A stretch of DNA of 64,000 nucleotides, taken from NCBI GenBank assembly GCA_003049465.1, contig PYSS01000015.1, positions 76,807-140,806 of the forward strand. Reading direction: 5' to 3'. Below the pieces are notes generated by a model. That model did no database searches, was not told where the DNA came from, and worked only from the letters and a program-made list of their open reading frames with translations. Of the stretch, positions 22,355 to 35,000 are shown piece by piece (position 1 is the first letter of the stretch; each line of letters begins with the position of its first letter). The DNA is from Magnaporthiopsis rhizophila (Eukaryota; Ascomycota; Sordariomycetes; Magnaporthales; Magnaporthaceae). The translations under genes and the position numbers were made by a program.

Positions 22355-25300
22355 CCCTTGGGTGACATGCATCAACCCAATTGGCGAATTAGGTCTGCCC
22401 AAAGGCGTGTTTCGGTGGCAGTCGCAAAGACGGACTGGGAGCTCTGGCGCCTTTCGGGCCTTTCCTCAATTGCGGGACCGTTGGAATCTGGCCGTCTGCC
22501 GCGTGCTCTCCCATTCCAGAAAGTCGCTCCTGGTTGCGACTGGCCAGAAGCAAAGAAGGATGCACGAAAGCAGCAGGTACGTAGTGGAGATCAGGCGAGC
22601 TCCCAGCCAACCAATGCTCCCCGTCATATCCACCGGTGGCGCAAGACGGGCACAGCGAGAGGACAGCTGGGCTGTTCAATACCTATCCAGAAACAGAAAC
22701 CTGGGCTCGGAAAATACTCAAGCGACAGGGGATCGCTGCCCAGCGTTTCGCTCTGCGTCTTCTATCACTTTTTTTTTGTTCGTTCTTTTCCTTCGCTTCT
22801 CATTTCTCGGTTCTCGGCGGGGAAAAAACGTTCGCATTCTCCGTTTTCACTGGAGCAGCCCGATCCATCGGAGATGGGCTTAATTTGGCCTTTGCCGCTC
22901 GGCAACCTACGGACGGCCGTTCTGCCCATTTTGTTTGATGAGACTGATGGGGAGCCTACCATTTGCCACCTGCGGACTGATAGACATGCCCGATGGTTGA
23001 GGAGGACAGGCGGCACTGGAACTTGGCTTTGGTCCCATGGTTAGATTAGAAGCCGTTTCCCGTTGAGCAGGGCGGCTGAGTTTCGCTCCGCAGGCACCTC
23101 GGGCAGGCATGTTTCCCCCAACGGCGCGACGGCCGATGGCGTCGCGTGCCCTTAAACTCTGCGTAAACACTCTGACGCAGATTAGCACGCGATCGCCTTT
23201 CAGCCATTCCGTCTTGTAATTAAGGATGCGGCCGGGCGGCAGCGCCTGAAGATCAAAGACTGGTCTGGGCAGGGCCCTAATGTGGTACGCCCGGATCGCG
23301 GGATAGGTAGCAGAGGCGCATCGCCATTCTCTGTCTTCACTGTGTGCTCTCGGAGAGGCGAGCAGGGCTGGCTCCTCCCCCGGACTGGCTGGTTGTGTTC
23401 CCCCACTTGGCGTTATTGGAGAAAGGAGGCCGGCTGTGATGATGATGGCACGGGCTTCCTGTCCGCCAGTGCCGGCGCCCAGGCTAGATACAGGCGTACG
23501 TCCGTGTGTTTGGAAATGTGTTTCCGTTCTCGCAGCCCGTTTTACCCATCTAGCTTGGGTTTTCGGTCTTCTCGCCATCCCTCTCTCTCCCTCTTTCTCT
23601 CTCTATTTGAGACCACACAGACTTGCGGCGATTTACGTCTTTGCGTCTGGCCCCGGTCCTTGCCAGAGGCGGCACTGCTTTCTCCCCAGGCCAAAATAAA
23701 CGACAGGTGTGAGTGGGCTGCAAGGACCAGCCAAGAAGGTGATGCTGGCTCAGCGTACCCTGGGATGCACTAATAAAGGTGCGGGTTAGCTCTTGCGGGG
23801 CAAAAAGCTGTAGCGAGCTGGGCCTTTTTTGGCAGAAGTCAATCGTTGCTTTCTCTCCATCGGCGGCCCCGCTGACCTGCCTTCGCGCCCCATCTGCAGT
23901 GTGCGGGCCCGGTTTGGACACAACCGCATGTTTGGGCCAGAGAGAAGACAGCGTCGCAAGCATGGGGTCTGTCGGCCTGTCACCGACGCTTATTTCCTGG
24001 GCGGCGTTGCGTCCGACGCCGCTAAATTCACAGCCTTGAGTCGTTCCGCGTCTTGCTAGCTGTGACACGGACTGCTGTCAAAAGATGCTCAGCTGCGGCG
24101 GTCCATGCCCTACAAAAAGAGGAAAAGCAATGCATCAAACGTGAAGCAGCGCCAGAGACGCAAGGGAGGCGGATGTGGGTTGGACGTTGGTGAAACTGAT
24201 CAGAAGAAAAAAAGAAAAGAGAAAACCACACGTTGCATTTGCAGCACGGCAGCCCCAGCCAGGAGCAATAGGAGTCCGACGCGGAGGACAACGGGAAAAC
24301 AACCTCTTCAGGGCAAAGAGGGAAGAAAAAAAAAAAGAAAGAAAAGAAAAGGCCAGCATAGGGCGTCGTCCCATTCCCCCATGTCACCTCTGGACCCACT
24401 ATCAAAGCCTCCCTGTGTCGCTATGCAATGGAGACGCGGCGGGCCCGGCCAGTGCTCCACTAAGAGAAAGCAGCCATTGATCCCAGTTGAGCAAAGCCGC
24501 CCTCTGGATCGGGATGCCATGATCAAGAACGGATGGGCCAGGAACAGGATGGACCTGGCTGGCTAGCTGGACGGGCACGGCCGGCTGGCACCGCACGTAC
24601 ACACGCGCACACACACGACCGTTTTAGTCATTTTCGGGTTTGTCTGAAGACCACCGTGTCTTGTACTCATCAAGTAATCGATCGGAAAAGTACGACGCGA
24701 TGTCGCCACAAGAAGAGGAGAGGAAAAAACGAAAGAGAGAGAGTGTGGGTGTGTCCGTGCTCGGCCCGTGCTGCCCCGATCTTGCTCGGCCATTGGCCAA
24801 CGTCGGCGATCATGAGCGTCTGCCTGGGTTTTTTTGGTGCCGACGTGCATTAGCCTTTTTTTTCTTCCCACACACTGTCTCTCTGTTGGTGCGATGCAAG
24901 TGTGGTATCATTGGGATTGCACAGCTATGGGTCTCGTCCTGCATATTCACACGCGCCCATGGTAAGGAGGGGTAAAAGCAAAGCCCACCTCGCTACTCTC
25001 CCATCTTACGGTGTGCCTTGCACCTAGGTATCTTGCATACATGATGTGCGTGCGGGAGGCGGTCAGTCAAGGTTGTTGGCATCATCATACCTGGAGAGAG
25101 AGGGAGAAATCAAGAGGCAGAGAGTGTGCCAAGGTATGTAGCGTGAAAAGCTGCCTGCTGGCTCGAGCGGAGGCTGAAGTGCAGACCCATAACCGCGTTG
25201 GTTTAGTGCCCGCACGAGCTTTGGGGCGGGTCGTGCTCACAGCTAGACCGAACCGACCAGCTTCACCTTCCTCTTGGGTCCGCCACTGGTGCGGAAACAA

Positions 25301-27271
25301 AAAAGAAAAAACTGCAGGTCGCCCGAAACGGATTCTGCTGAAGAAGGCCTGAGTCGATGTGCCGCATCGGCTTTCTCCGCTTGCGTCTCCCCTACCTATC
25401 TCTCCGCCGCCGCCGCCGCTAGGTACAATACCTGCATTTGCCTCCGTAACTATGGAAGGGCGGGGAATCGTCTTCGTCTTTACAGTTCCTTTCTTGCCAT
25501 GTGGCGTCTCAAGTTCGTCTTTTTGTCGCGCTTCCGATCCACGACTAGCATGTGAAGATCGGAATAAAACCCTTGGTGCTTCCCGGGCAGTCCCCGTCGA
25601 TGGGATGACGGGACGGAAACGCATGACCTGGGCTGACGAACGAGACAAAACGCACCGCGCACCACACCGCACGTGGAGACGTAGGTACCTATTGCTAGAC
25701 CGGCTTCGCTCCGGGTTACCCAGTCCTGGGAAGAGAGCCGCCGTCCCTCCTGACCCCGGCTTAGCGTCGTCCTAGGCCCTGTCTCGTGGCCTTTGCGCGA
25801 CCGGATTTTTCGTCTGGATATGGGATGGTATAGGGTGTCCATGAGATGCTCTGCATGAGCGCGGCCTTGGATCTCCCTGCTCCTTGCATGGTCGCCTCCG
25901 TCATGAGCAAGGAGAAGAGAAGCCCATTCGTTGGATGGCCAAGTCCCACGGCAGGTAGAACGTCGGGTAAAGGCCTTGGTCGGCGATATGTTGAGGGTGC
26001 AGCCGAATATACCCTCCCCTCAGTCTGCATTCGTTTGGATGTATGTGTGTGTGCTCGGACCCCTTTTTTTTTCATCGGCCACCCACACCAAAATCGGACC
26101 CAGCTATGATATGGAACTTGCTCTTCGGAGCCGTCAAAGGCGGAGGCCATCGTGCATCCCCAGCCACCTTGACCGAGGCTCCACCTGCAGCTCACTCGAT
26201 CCTATCCGGATTGGGTCTCAAAGCCCGACGATGCGTGAACCCCTCAAACCCCTCAGACGCAAGCAAGCTTTTTCTTTGTCTTCTCGCATTCCGATGTGCA
26301 AGATAGATGCAATATTTCCGAAAGGCCGTTTCGCTTTCTGCAGGTCGAACTTGTTTCACCGTTTCTTCTCCTCGCTTATGCTTTTGGGTAGCAGACGTCA
26401 TCTACTATGTGCCCCTGGATCGATGGTGTCATGCGTGGCGTTTTCCTTCTTCTTTTTTCTCTCGTCATTCTTCTACGACGATTTTTTCGGGGTGCTCCGC
26501 CGCGCGGTGGCTGGCAGGTCTCTCCGCCCGCCGATGGCTTGCGTTCACTACATAATAGCGCGGGCACAGACCGTCTAGCAGTCAGAAGCACGGCACGCCA
26601 CACCTGCAGCTAGTTAACGGAAGCTTGCGGGACAGCCAGCCTCTTCAGCCGCTGTCAGCCAGTCGTTCGCCGCTAATGTCAGTAGCGTACATGCTAGTGT
26701 CTGGCGCTAGGCTATGCTATACGACCAAAAGGTGTCATGGCTCATTTACATGCGGCCCAATGCTCGTGCTTTGCAGGGGAAAAGGCCTACATACTACGTA
26801 CATGGCACAGGCCTAAGAACCTCGCTTACACGGATTGGCAGAAAAGGAGGAAACAAAAACCAAAAGTGAAAGAGAACGAAGGTGACCCGAGCGGGGACCA
26901 GGCGAAAGCAGTGACCGCCAGAAAATCTCGAAAAGCCCTGATATTACGAAGCCACACGTGCTGTGGTTTCATATCCGAAGGAAGGGTGGTATTCCGATGG
27001 GTGGTGCCACGCCAGCGCGCCGAGCAAAAGGCCGCTCGCTTCGCTAGGCACATCATCGCACCTGGGCCCTCGATAAGACTTTGGTTCTGCCACCACCTCA
27101 CTGCCCGTCGTCACTGCCGCTGCCGCTGCCGTTGTCGCTGGTCGCCTTCGCTTGCTACGAGGGCGGGCCAAACGCACGCACCCACCACGCCAGACCCAGG
27201 CCCAAGACCATCCATCCAAAAGGTCGCCAGCTCTGTGCAGAAACTGAGAGACAAGGGTGTAGCTAGCGGTG

Positions 27272-27291
27272 GGTGGTGGTGGTGGTGGTGG
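27272..27291 (+). repeat. (GGT)n microsatellite
   Basis: About six and a half perfect GGT units in the gene desert. Confidence 0.9.
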
Positions 27292-28479
27292 CTACCCTGG
27301 CCATTATCAGCCACGCTATCATGGTTTAGGGAGGAGAAACATTCCAAGAGGGGGGCCTTCCGCGGGTTGCGCCGCACTTTTGTGAGCTATCACATCATTT
27401 CCCTCCGAAAAGCTCGGGCCGCGGATCACGGCCGCCTGTGCTCTTTCGGTCAACATAGCCGAACGCATGGAAAAGGAGACGATATGAACGCGCCGAGATG
27501 GATCATCATTCAATGACGGGGAAATATTGCAAATGCCCCGCGGATTCTGGAATACGGCGCTGCTTGCACTAGAAGATTAATGCTCCGAGCCTACATATGC
27601 ATGCATGTAGGTGAGGGAACAAAAAAGGGGAGAGGGGATCACATCACAGGGGCCGGCCCCCGTTTTTGCGGCCCACTGTCGACCGGCATTGAAAGGATTC
27701 AGGATCCTCCTCTGCGAGTGGCCCAAGACGGAAGCAGCATTGGGAGTTAAAAAAAAAAAGGGAATGTTTGGATTGCGGCGCACTGCGCGTGGGTGTGCTT
27801 ACGCAAGCGCTTCCGACCAGCAGTGGCAGCGTGATCTGTGTCTGTGGACTGATGTTGCGGGCGGAAAAGCAACTCGTGTAAGAAAAAAAAAATCGGTACA
27901 GGCCAGCTTGACAGATAGACATACAGACAGACGGGCGCCTTACCTAGACCGTTTGACGGTCGATGCGGTCAACACTGTGGTGGATCTATTGGCGAGGTCG
28001 CACCGGGGGTCCCAAAGTCGGTCAGGTACGGTACCACCTTTACATGGGGAAAGGAGGATAGAAGTGTGTGCGTCTGGAGCCTCTCGCGGGGGCCATTTCA
28101 TTTCGCTGCTGCTTCCGCATTGATTCTTGTTTATTTCTCTTTTGTCCCGTGCGGCCGTTACACCGCACCTGGACTGTCTCCAATCTCCACGGTAAGTGCG
28201 ACAAAAGACCAGGAAGCTGAGGCCATCATTGCCGCCGTCCTGCCAAAAACCTCTCTCGGCCAAGATGGCACATGCAGCAGAGGGGGTCTCCCAAGAGATA
28301 GATGAAATATTTCCGAAAGTGGCGGCAGATCTCTCTTGAAAGATCCATGGGTGTTGATATTTGCATCACCCACCCACAGATCCAGGCCCCCACCGGTATT
28401 CCCACTCGGGCTTTTCTTTCTGGGGCGGGAGGACGAGCACATCTGGTTGCCAGCAAGGGACGGCGGGCCGAGGCCGCAG

Positions 28480-28499
28480 ATCATCATCATCATCATCAT
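28480..28499 (+). repeat. (ATC)n microsatellite
   Basis: Six to seven perfect ATC units. Confidence 0.9.
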
Positions 28500-30009
28500 G
28501 GGCGGATGGATGTACTGGGCAACACCGGTGAGCAACCAAGCAAACGAGGGGACAGACCGCCTGCCTGCTGACGACGAGCGGAACGGGTACGGCAAGCAAG
28601 CCGCTCCCGAATTGCGAGCTTCCCGCTTTGGGTGTCCATCCCATCCCCAAGGGCAACAACACCCACCCTCGGTGTGGGCTCAACCAGAAACGAGGCTTGG
28701 GGGGCGGATTTGCTTGCAAGTCAATTACACTAAACTGCATTTATTGCCTGCATAACCCGAGATCAACTGCGGGACCCATGTGCATGTGGGAAAAACCGGG
28801 GCGTTTATATCGTTTCATTGAGGCCAAAGCCGCCTTCTTGGTTGCTATTGGAGCGAGCCTCCCTTGAAACGGCGTCGCCGAGAACCACTTCTCTTTTTTT
28901 TTCTTTTTTTTTTTTTTCTTTTCGCCCCATGCAATAAGAAAAAAAAAAGGGATATTGTAGTTTGTGCAACCACCGCCCACAGGGCCGTCCTGTCATGTGT
29001 CTCGGCGGAGACCTCCAGCGCAGGATGCGACCGCCGTCATCCGTCTGTCAACCGTTCAAAGCCGCTGCATGCTGCATGCACGGCACAGACGAGTCCCATC
29101 CGCTCCCGCCAACAGCTTGGCTGTCTGAGCGGGGGGCGTGCATAATCCGTGATCCAGGGGGGGGGGAGGGTTTTGTGCGGATAAGATTATCCTGCCTGGC
29201 TTTTTCGGGACTGTCGGGTATTATTATCTTTATGTCACCCTGCTCCGGCGTCCAGGCCCATATTTCGTGCCGTCCGTCGACTGAAATGAACGATGATCCA
29301 TCCTTGCACGACCACGACCAAATCCACTGTTTACCCAAACAAGACCGTCTTGCGGGAGCGAGGCGCGCGCGCGAAAAGCGAACCGAACACACACGTTTGC
29401 GTGAGCGCCCGCCGGCTTGCCGGAAGGCCTGGACCTGGGCAGTTGAGCGATGACATGTCGCAGTCTGTGCGGAAAACGTTCTTCTCCAACGTGCCATCCA
29501 ACGCAAAACTTGCCTGCCCCGACAAAGAAAGGGAACATGGAAAGGCCCAAGCGGAGGTGCCGTGAACCCCCACTCGCCGTAGCGAAGACGGAACCTGGTC
29601 TAGGGATGCTTGTCCTGGACGTGCGGCGAAGATGGTTCGCAGCTGGAGGACGACGTGGTTGTGGCTGTTCCAACGAACGTGGCTGACTCGGGAATGACAT
29701 CGGCGGACGAACAGGGCGTAAACTGCCCGGGTCGCCTACTGCAGCTCATGTGACGTACCGCAAGTCAAGTAGGTCGAGAACGTGAGACCTGCATTAGCGG
29801 CAAACAGAGAGTCCATACGTACGTCTCGCCAGGTCAAACAGTCTACGCTCTTGCCTCGGTGCTCGCGAGTATGGATATTGAGACACGAGGGTTTCGAGCC
29901 AGTTGGGTCAGGTAGTTCCATAGTGTTGGAGACGAATTCCAACTCAGTGATGTGCATAGTCTTGACACATGGCAGCGACGCTCTCGGCGCCATCTCCACC
30001 ATCATCTTC

Positions 30010-30540
30010 TACCGGACTCCCATGCACATAACACACCGGGTTTTCCAGCTGGAAGGCGCAATCGCCAACAACGCCGCCGTGTCCGTCACGTGGGCGAACT
30101 CCCAGTTCGGTGAGGCTCTCACGGGGTGGACGGTGTCGGCGTTGAAATCAGGCCCCGCTCGAACGTGGCGGTGGCGTCGCTGACCACCCTCGGCCGTCCC
30201 GTCGGCCCCGCCGTCGGCATCGCCGTCGCCACCGTGTACCCTGTCCATAGGCTCGTTGCTATGCGCGCCGTTCGTACTGACGCAGTGGTCCGTCTTCAGC
30301 CCCGCGATGATCGACTGCCGGGCCGCCCCGCAGACATGCATCCACCAAAGGCGCTGTTGAAGCACTTCGCCACGACGGGCTCACCCGTCCCCAGCGTCGC
30401 AAAGGGCTGTGCCGCTATGGACGGGATCGACGAACCGGCGAGGGGTGTAGGGATGTGCCGGGCGATCTGGAGTGATGGCAGATGTGGATGGTTTGGACCG
30501 CGTGATATTCTGCGCCTCTAACCTTGTTGTTGTTGTGGTC
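30010..30540 (-). pseudogene. Isochorismatase-like cysteine hydrolase pseudogene
   Basis: Read on the minus strand, this segment shows the ordered landmarks of the isochorismatase-like hydrolase fold scattered over all three frames: TIHICHHSRSPGTSLHPSP (about 30490-30430), then GTGEPVVAKCFNSAFGG, then the diagnostic GLKTDHCVST with the nucleophile Cys (about 30304-30273), then VVSDATATFERG, then SPNWEFAHVTDTAALL (about 30115-30065). Each change of fragment needs a frameshift, at least four in all, and the N-terminal part with the first catalytic Asp is not found. Live family members are about 180-230 residue enzymes hydrolysing small amides or esters. Frameshifts rather than stop codons dominate, so decay looks like indels. 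The segment is clearly GC-richer than its flanks. An alternative reading as a multi-intron gene is unlikely because no splice sites lie at the frame changes. Confidence 0.7.
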
Positions 30541-31347
30541 GTATTGGTGCGCGGTGTTATGGATCGGGACAAAGTCCCGCTTTTGTGTCAAGGCTGTGCC
30601 TTGTATCTAGTATAAAGCCCCCTTCGAGGCACAGAGCCTCCGGCAGTCAGATCCCTTCCTTTTGTTAGTTTATTCATCACTTTCTCCGGGCACCCAACGC
30701 CACGCACGCTTACCTTGGGTACAGCCCCTCACACGCGGCCTGGAGAAGCGCCTCGATATTGGCCTTAGAGGTGGGAGTGCTGCATATTCGGCCCTGGTGC
30801 GTTGAGTATTTCGAAAAGCCCTTGGTTGTCTACGGATAGAAACATGATAGGAGTAATCGACGCCGAGTGCATGTTTCTGTTATTTGAGGATGTTGGGCAC
30901 CTGGTGATAATGGGATGGGGTTCGAGGTACTGGTATAGGATATATATAATCGAGGAAATATACCGGCGATTTAAGCAACGAGCTTTTTAAAAATACGAAC
31001 ATCATAATATTACGAGCGAGGCCTTTTATTACCATTATCACCTATACCAAAGGCGTGTATATCGACGCCGTTGAGCAAAGATGGTCGTCATTGTCGAAAT
31101 AGGACCCCAACTCCACACCCGGGGCAAAACTGCCAATACAGGCCCGTAGGAACGGGACTGGGGAGCTGCGCCATGTTTGCCATTGCCACTACAGTTTGGA
31201 TGCTGGTTTTTATAAGGAATATGGTGGCACAAAAAGAGGCTATGGCTCGATTTTGCGGCGGATTGGTGAAATGTCTCATGCCCCGCGTGTCAGTCAACTA
31301 CGTAAGACTAGCGAGCGCACAACTCCTCGCCAATCACATGGCATAAA
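30541..31347. other. Noncoding segment with an AT-rich island
   Basis: No gene. About 30930-31060 is strikingly AT-rich compared with the rest of the window, with TATATATAATC and AATATTACGAG motifs. It resembles sequence mutated by RIP or a small transposon relic beside a tRNA gene, but no terminal repeats could be confirmed. Confidence 0.4.
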
Positions 31348-31440
31348 GTCTCCGTGGCGCAATTGGCTAGCGCGTCTGACTGTTATACTTCGGTATGATA
31401 AGTCATCAGGAGGTTCCTGGTTCGAGCCCAGGCGGGGACG
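31348..31440 (+). tRNA. tRNA-Asn (anticodon GTT) with a 19-nt intron
   Basis: A full cloverleaf can be drawn. The acceptor stem GTCTCCG (31348-31354) pairs with CGGGGAC (31433-31439, one G-T pair), with discriminator G at 31440. The D arm is GCGC/GCGC; the anticodon stem TCTGA pairs with TCAGG; the T arm CCTGG/CCAGG encloses TTCGAGC, which also forms the internal B box. The anticodon GTT is at 31382-31384, followed by A37. A 19-nt intron (31386-31404) sits at the canonical position one base 3' of the anticodon. The spliced tRNA is 74 nt. A T(5) about 10 nt downstream and a T(7) further on can serve as RNA polymerase III terminators. Confidence 0.95.
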
Positions 31441-32026
31441 CGAATAATTTTTACCACTTTTTTTGCTTAATTATAAATTTCAAGACTCGCCCGTTCTTTT
31501 GTCGCTCAAACATGAAGATAAAGCGAGAGTGCTCAATCAGAGGACCTATGTACGCTACGCATGTGGCACATGATTTGTAAAGATTCAACGGAAAAGCGGA
31601 AGCTCAATTGAGGCTGACTTTTTGAAATGTGGGACCGCCCGTCTGTCTCGGCCGATGGAGCAGAGCCCTATGGATGTCCAGGAAAGCGGCACAACACACG
31701 TGGGAGACGGCACGTCCACTGGACTGGGAGCGGCACTTGCTCGGAAAGATTTGCAGATTTCGTGCGATGGTGATCATCTGCGGGTAAGCGCCTGCGCCTG
31801 TCGGCAATGCAGAGCCCAGATCGTGCAAAAGTCCCTTTTGCCCAGCAGCGCCATCGTCAGTGGAGAGAGGGATGGGAGGGGCTCATCAAGTACCTGCATT
31901 CAAACAGCCGGCGGCTCTTGGCCAGGACTCGCTATCACCTTCTACATGCAGCATAGGTCCACGCGCAAGGCTAGGTTGCGCATACACTCTCAGGCACGCC
32001 ATCTACACATATCCGCTTCTCGTCCA

Positions 32027-32028
<2 letters not shown>

Positions 32029-32067
<39 letters not shown>
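32029..32067 (+). repeat. T(39) homopolymer
   Basis: Uninterrupted run of 39 T followed by GGGG. Confidence 0.95.
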
Positions 32068-32068
<1 letters not shown>

Positions 32069-32917
32069 GGGTGGAAAACGCCCGCCCCTCCTCTGGCTAC
32101 ACCTACTATGTACGGCAGGTACCATCTTTCGTCCCAAGTTTGCCGTCTCCGACAAAGGAGGGCAGCTGCGATGCGACCCTGCCTTACTCGTCCTGCAATG
32201 CGCCCAGCCCGGCCCAGCCCAGCCCACCCGCCTCCTCTTCTTTCCCATGCGGTGGTGGGCTGCCAAGCTGGAAGCACGGGCAGCCAGCCAAAAGTGCCGT
32301 GGGAGGGGACCCTGACTCGATCCCCAGGAGACGCCCTGCGTGCATTCTCGATGGGACCTCTTGGGTGCCAGCCAAAAGTCGGTGATGATGGCGTCTACAG
32401 GCGAGGGGAGATGGAGAGGGGGAGGGAGGGGTGGTTTCACGCCATCCGAACTTTTCTATCGACGCCGTCTTGCCCCTCCTTCCGATGTATATCCGCCTTA
32501 TTTGTTATTCTCCTCCTCCTTCTTGCGTCACCCCATCCCCGCACCCGCGGCTACCGTAAACGTGGAGCTTCGGCCAAAAAGGGCCGATCGAGCCCCTCCC
32601 CGAGACGTTTGCATAGTAAAGCCGTCGAGACGATGCTTCCGTTTTTTTCGCCCTCACTTGCTCCCTGCCGCGGCTTTAGCGATGCGATGCGATGCCACCG
32701 AGCCCTTCTCCGCGTCATGCTATCAGCCAGTGTCCGTGCCCTGCAACGTTCCGGCTTTCTCGTTCCATTGATGCCGATTACGATAGGTTGGATGGAGCGT
32801 ACGGCCCTGCTGCCCTGTCCCATGAAGTTTTGGGGTTGGCGACTTGTCTGACGATCCTCGTGCCCTCCTCGCCTTGTTTTGTCTCGCTGCAAAATGTGCA
32901 CATACATACGTACATCG

Positions 32918-32918
<1 letters not shown>

Positions 32919-32959
<41 letters not shown>

Positions 32960-32968
32960 CGCCCNTCG

Positions 32969-33007
<39 letters not shown>
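32919..33007 (+). repeat. Two T homopolymers (41 and 38 nt) flanking a single N
   Basis: T(41) at 32919-32959, then CGCCCNTCGC (N at 32965), then T(38) at 32970-33007. Both T runs are preceded by TCGC, which suggests that one TCGC-plus-T sequence was represented twice where two contigs were joined. Confidence 0.9.
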
Positions 33008-33009
<2 letters not shown>

Positions 33010-35000
33010 CGGAGCCCACCCTAGAAGCGGGCAAGGCGCAATGACCCCTCCTTTGGGTGCGATCTGGAGACGTGCCCCTCTCTTGACATGCCTACCTACC
33101 GAGACCTCGATGGACACCCATGGTGACATTTCTAAGCGACATCTATCCACGGCATGCAAACGCGGGCTGGGAGTTGGAATGCCGGCAAAAAGGAGCTCTT
33201 GCCTTGTTTGTCACCCTCCCATTACCGCCGGCCACCGGCCGGCACCTGACTGCATCATCCGTCCCATGCTCCTCTCGGAGAGAGGTTCGAGGAGGTGAAC
33301 TGCCCGAGATAGGGCAGGTGTAGGTACCCCATGTCCTAGCAAGGCAATAAGAGGAAGAAGAGCTCCCCGCCTTTTCTCCCCCCTCTTCCCTGTCCCCAGG
33401 AATCCGATAGGATGCGTCAGGATTATTTTAGCTTCGACCTGCCACAGCTGGGGAGCAAGCTCAACCTGACTTGTTCTGTCTGTCTCCCTTTTTGACAGCG
33501 GAAATAAGACGCTTCAGGTGCATGAGGCACATACAACCTACCTTACGTGGTATGTTGTGTGCAGCGGATCGTGCACAAATAAGTCTAGGTCGTCGGTGGC
33601 CGTGGATCCTTTGCGGGATGACCAGCCAACCGACCAACCGCTTGGGAGTGCCGTCCTTCCCGCACGGCTCTTTTTTCTTTTTTTTTTCTCTTGTCATTAT
33701 TAAGTTACCCTTTTACCTCTGCGGACTCCAACTGCCGTAAACACGTTTGCGAAAGCAAGTCTCTTCGGGAGGGCCGCGTAGGCATTACTACTTCGTACAT
33801 ACCCATCAATACAACAAGACCGTGGGTGGTATTGACTACCAGACAAATTGCCCAGGGCTCTCGACTCGTTGCCCAGAAAATGTGGCGTGGGTTGGCGGGG
33901 GTTTCCAGAATTGGGGACCAGCCTCGGCACTGGGCTGGAAACGAAAAACTGGTTCGGCCCGGATGGCTGGCGTGCGCAGTGTGTTTCTAAACGTAGGATT
34001 CCAAAAGCTGTCTTCCGTTCGCCCGGGTTTGGTCCCAGGAACACCCCAAAAGACGGTGGGTGGTGAGGTTACCATGCATGGATCGCGGTATTCTTTATTT
34101 TATTTTTTTATTTTTTTTATTTTTCTTTTTCTCCATCCATGCTATCGAACCTCCATCCCTTCCTTCCCCCTTACATCGGCAGTCAATGTGAAACTGGTTC
34201 CCTTGTCTCCCCCAGCCTCAATCATGGAAACTTTTGATCTAAAAGCGGTACAAAAAAAGAAATAGGGCGGGGGAGGACGAACGCTTCGGTCAACAGACAA
34301 ACCGTGACGTGGGTGCGATAAATATCGTCAACAAGGCAGACGAGACCGTGCGTCGCAGGGTTTCGGATCTGCTCCAGGCCGCTCAGCTCAGGGGGTTATT
34401 TTGAAGTGGCTTCGGGTGGCCGGGATATGGTTCCGGGGAGCTGCGGCCAACCGGGTGTTGTCTGTGCACCCTTCAGGGAGCACAAGCCCACGCCAGCTTC
34501 GGCTGGTCTTGCGATCGACACCTGGGCCTACGATAGATACAGGAACAATATTCCAACGGCAAAAGGGATTCAGACTCGAGGGCATGGCATCAAAGCGTCG
34601 TCTTGTCCTGCCCAACCCGAACCGCCGCCCCTACAATCCCGCTTACTCCCGCTAGTTAATGCGCCGTCGTTGAGACGGTTCCGTCGCATGTGCGTGGTAC
34701 GCGGGAGAGACATTGGACGTGGATAAATGCGAGCTCTATGTAGCCTGCCTGGGATTTTTGAGGCGGCTGTGTTGGAAGTGTTTTGTCCGCTACTTGGCGA
34801 TAGCAGAAAGGAGACCCTGGATCCCGGATTATTTGCGTGGTGGCATGGAGATCTCAACATGGGAAATCGGCAGGATGGACAGCACGGATAACGTGCAGGT
34901 GGTTTTGTTTTCCGGGGTTTGTTCGAATTGAAAAATCTCTAAGCGATGCATTCCTGTTTTGCGCTACCAGACCAAAAGTCCCTCTAGAACACCGGCAGCT

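Larger units (their letters stand above)
22355..29735. other. Gene desert, left part; no gene seen
   Basis: About 7.4 kb without a convincing coding exon on either strand. Open frames are short, rich in Arg/Ser/Pro/Cys and overlap on all six frames, as expected for moderately GC-rich noncoding DNA. Microsatellites are present (GGT near 27272, ATC at 28480). I found no transposase, reverse transcriptase or terminal repeat. It could be regulatory or transcribed as long noncoding RNA, but nothing in the sequence shows this. Confidence 0.5.
31441..35000. other. Gene desert, central part; homopolymers and a contig join, no gene seen
   Basis: About 3.5 kb without a credible coding sequence. It includes three T tracts of 38-41 nt and a single undetermined base at 32965. 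Pyrimidine-rich on the + strand over much of 32000-33000. Confidence 0.5.

Noticed and set aside
22289..23044. 251-codon + strand open frame
   Set aside because: Starts by reading through a T(20) tract as Phe and has no recognisable motif or conserved pattern.
24590..25460. CA/GT-rich short repeats as a CRISPR-like or tandem array
   Set aside because: No regular repeat-spacer spacing; only scattered microsatellite-like sequence, and the genome is eukaryotic.
26737..27516. 259-codon + strand open frame in the gene desert
   Set aside because: Composition is Arg/Cys/Trp-rich from simple repeats (CGCTGC, GGT). No domain, no splice context, and equally long frames overlap on the other strand.
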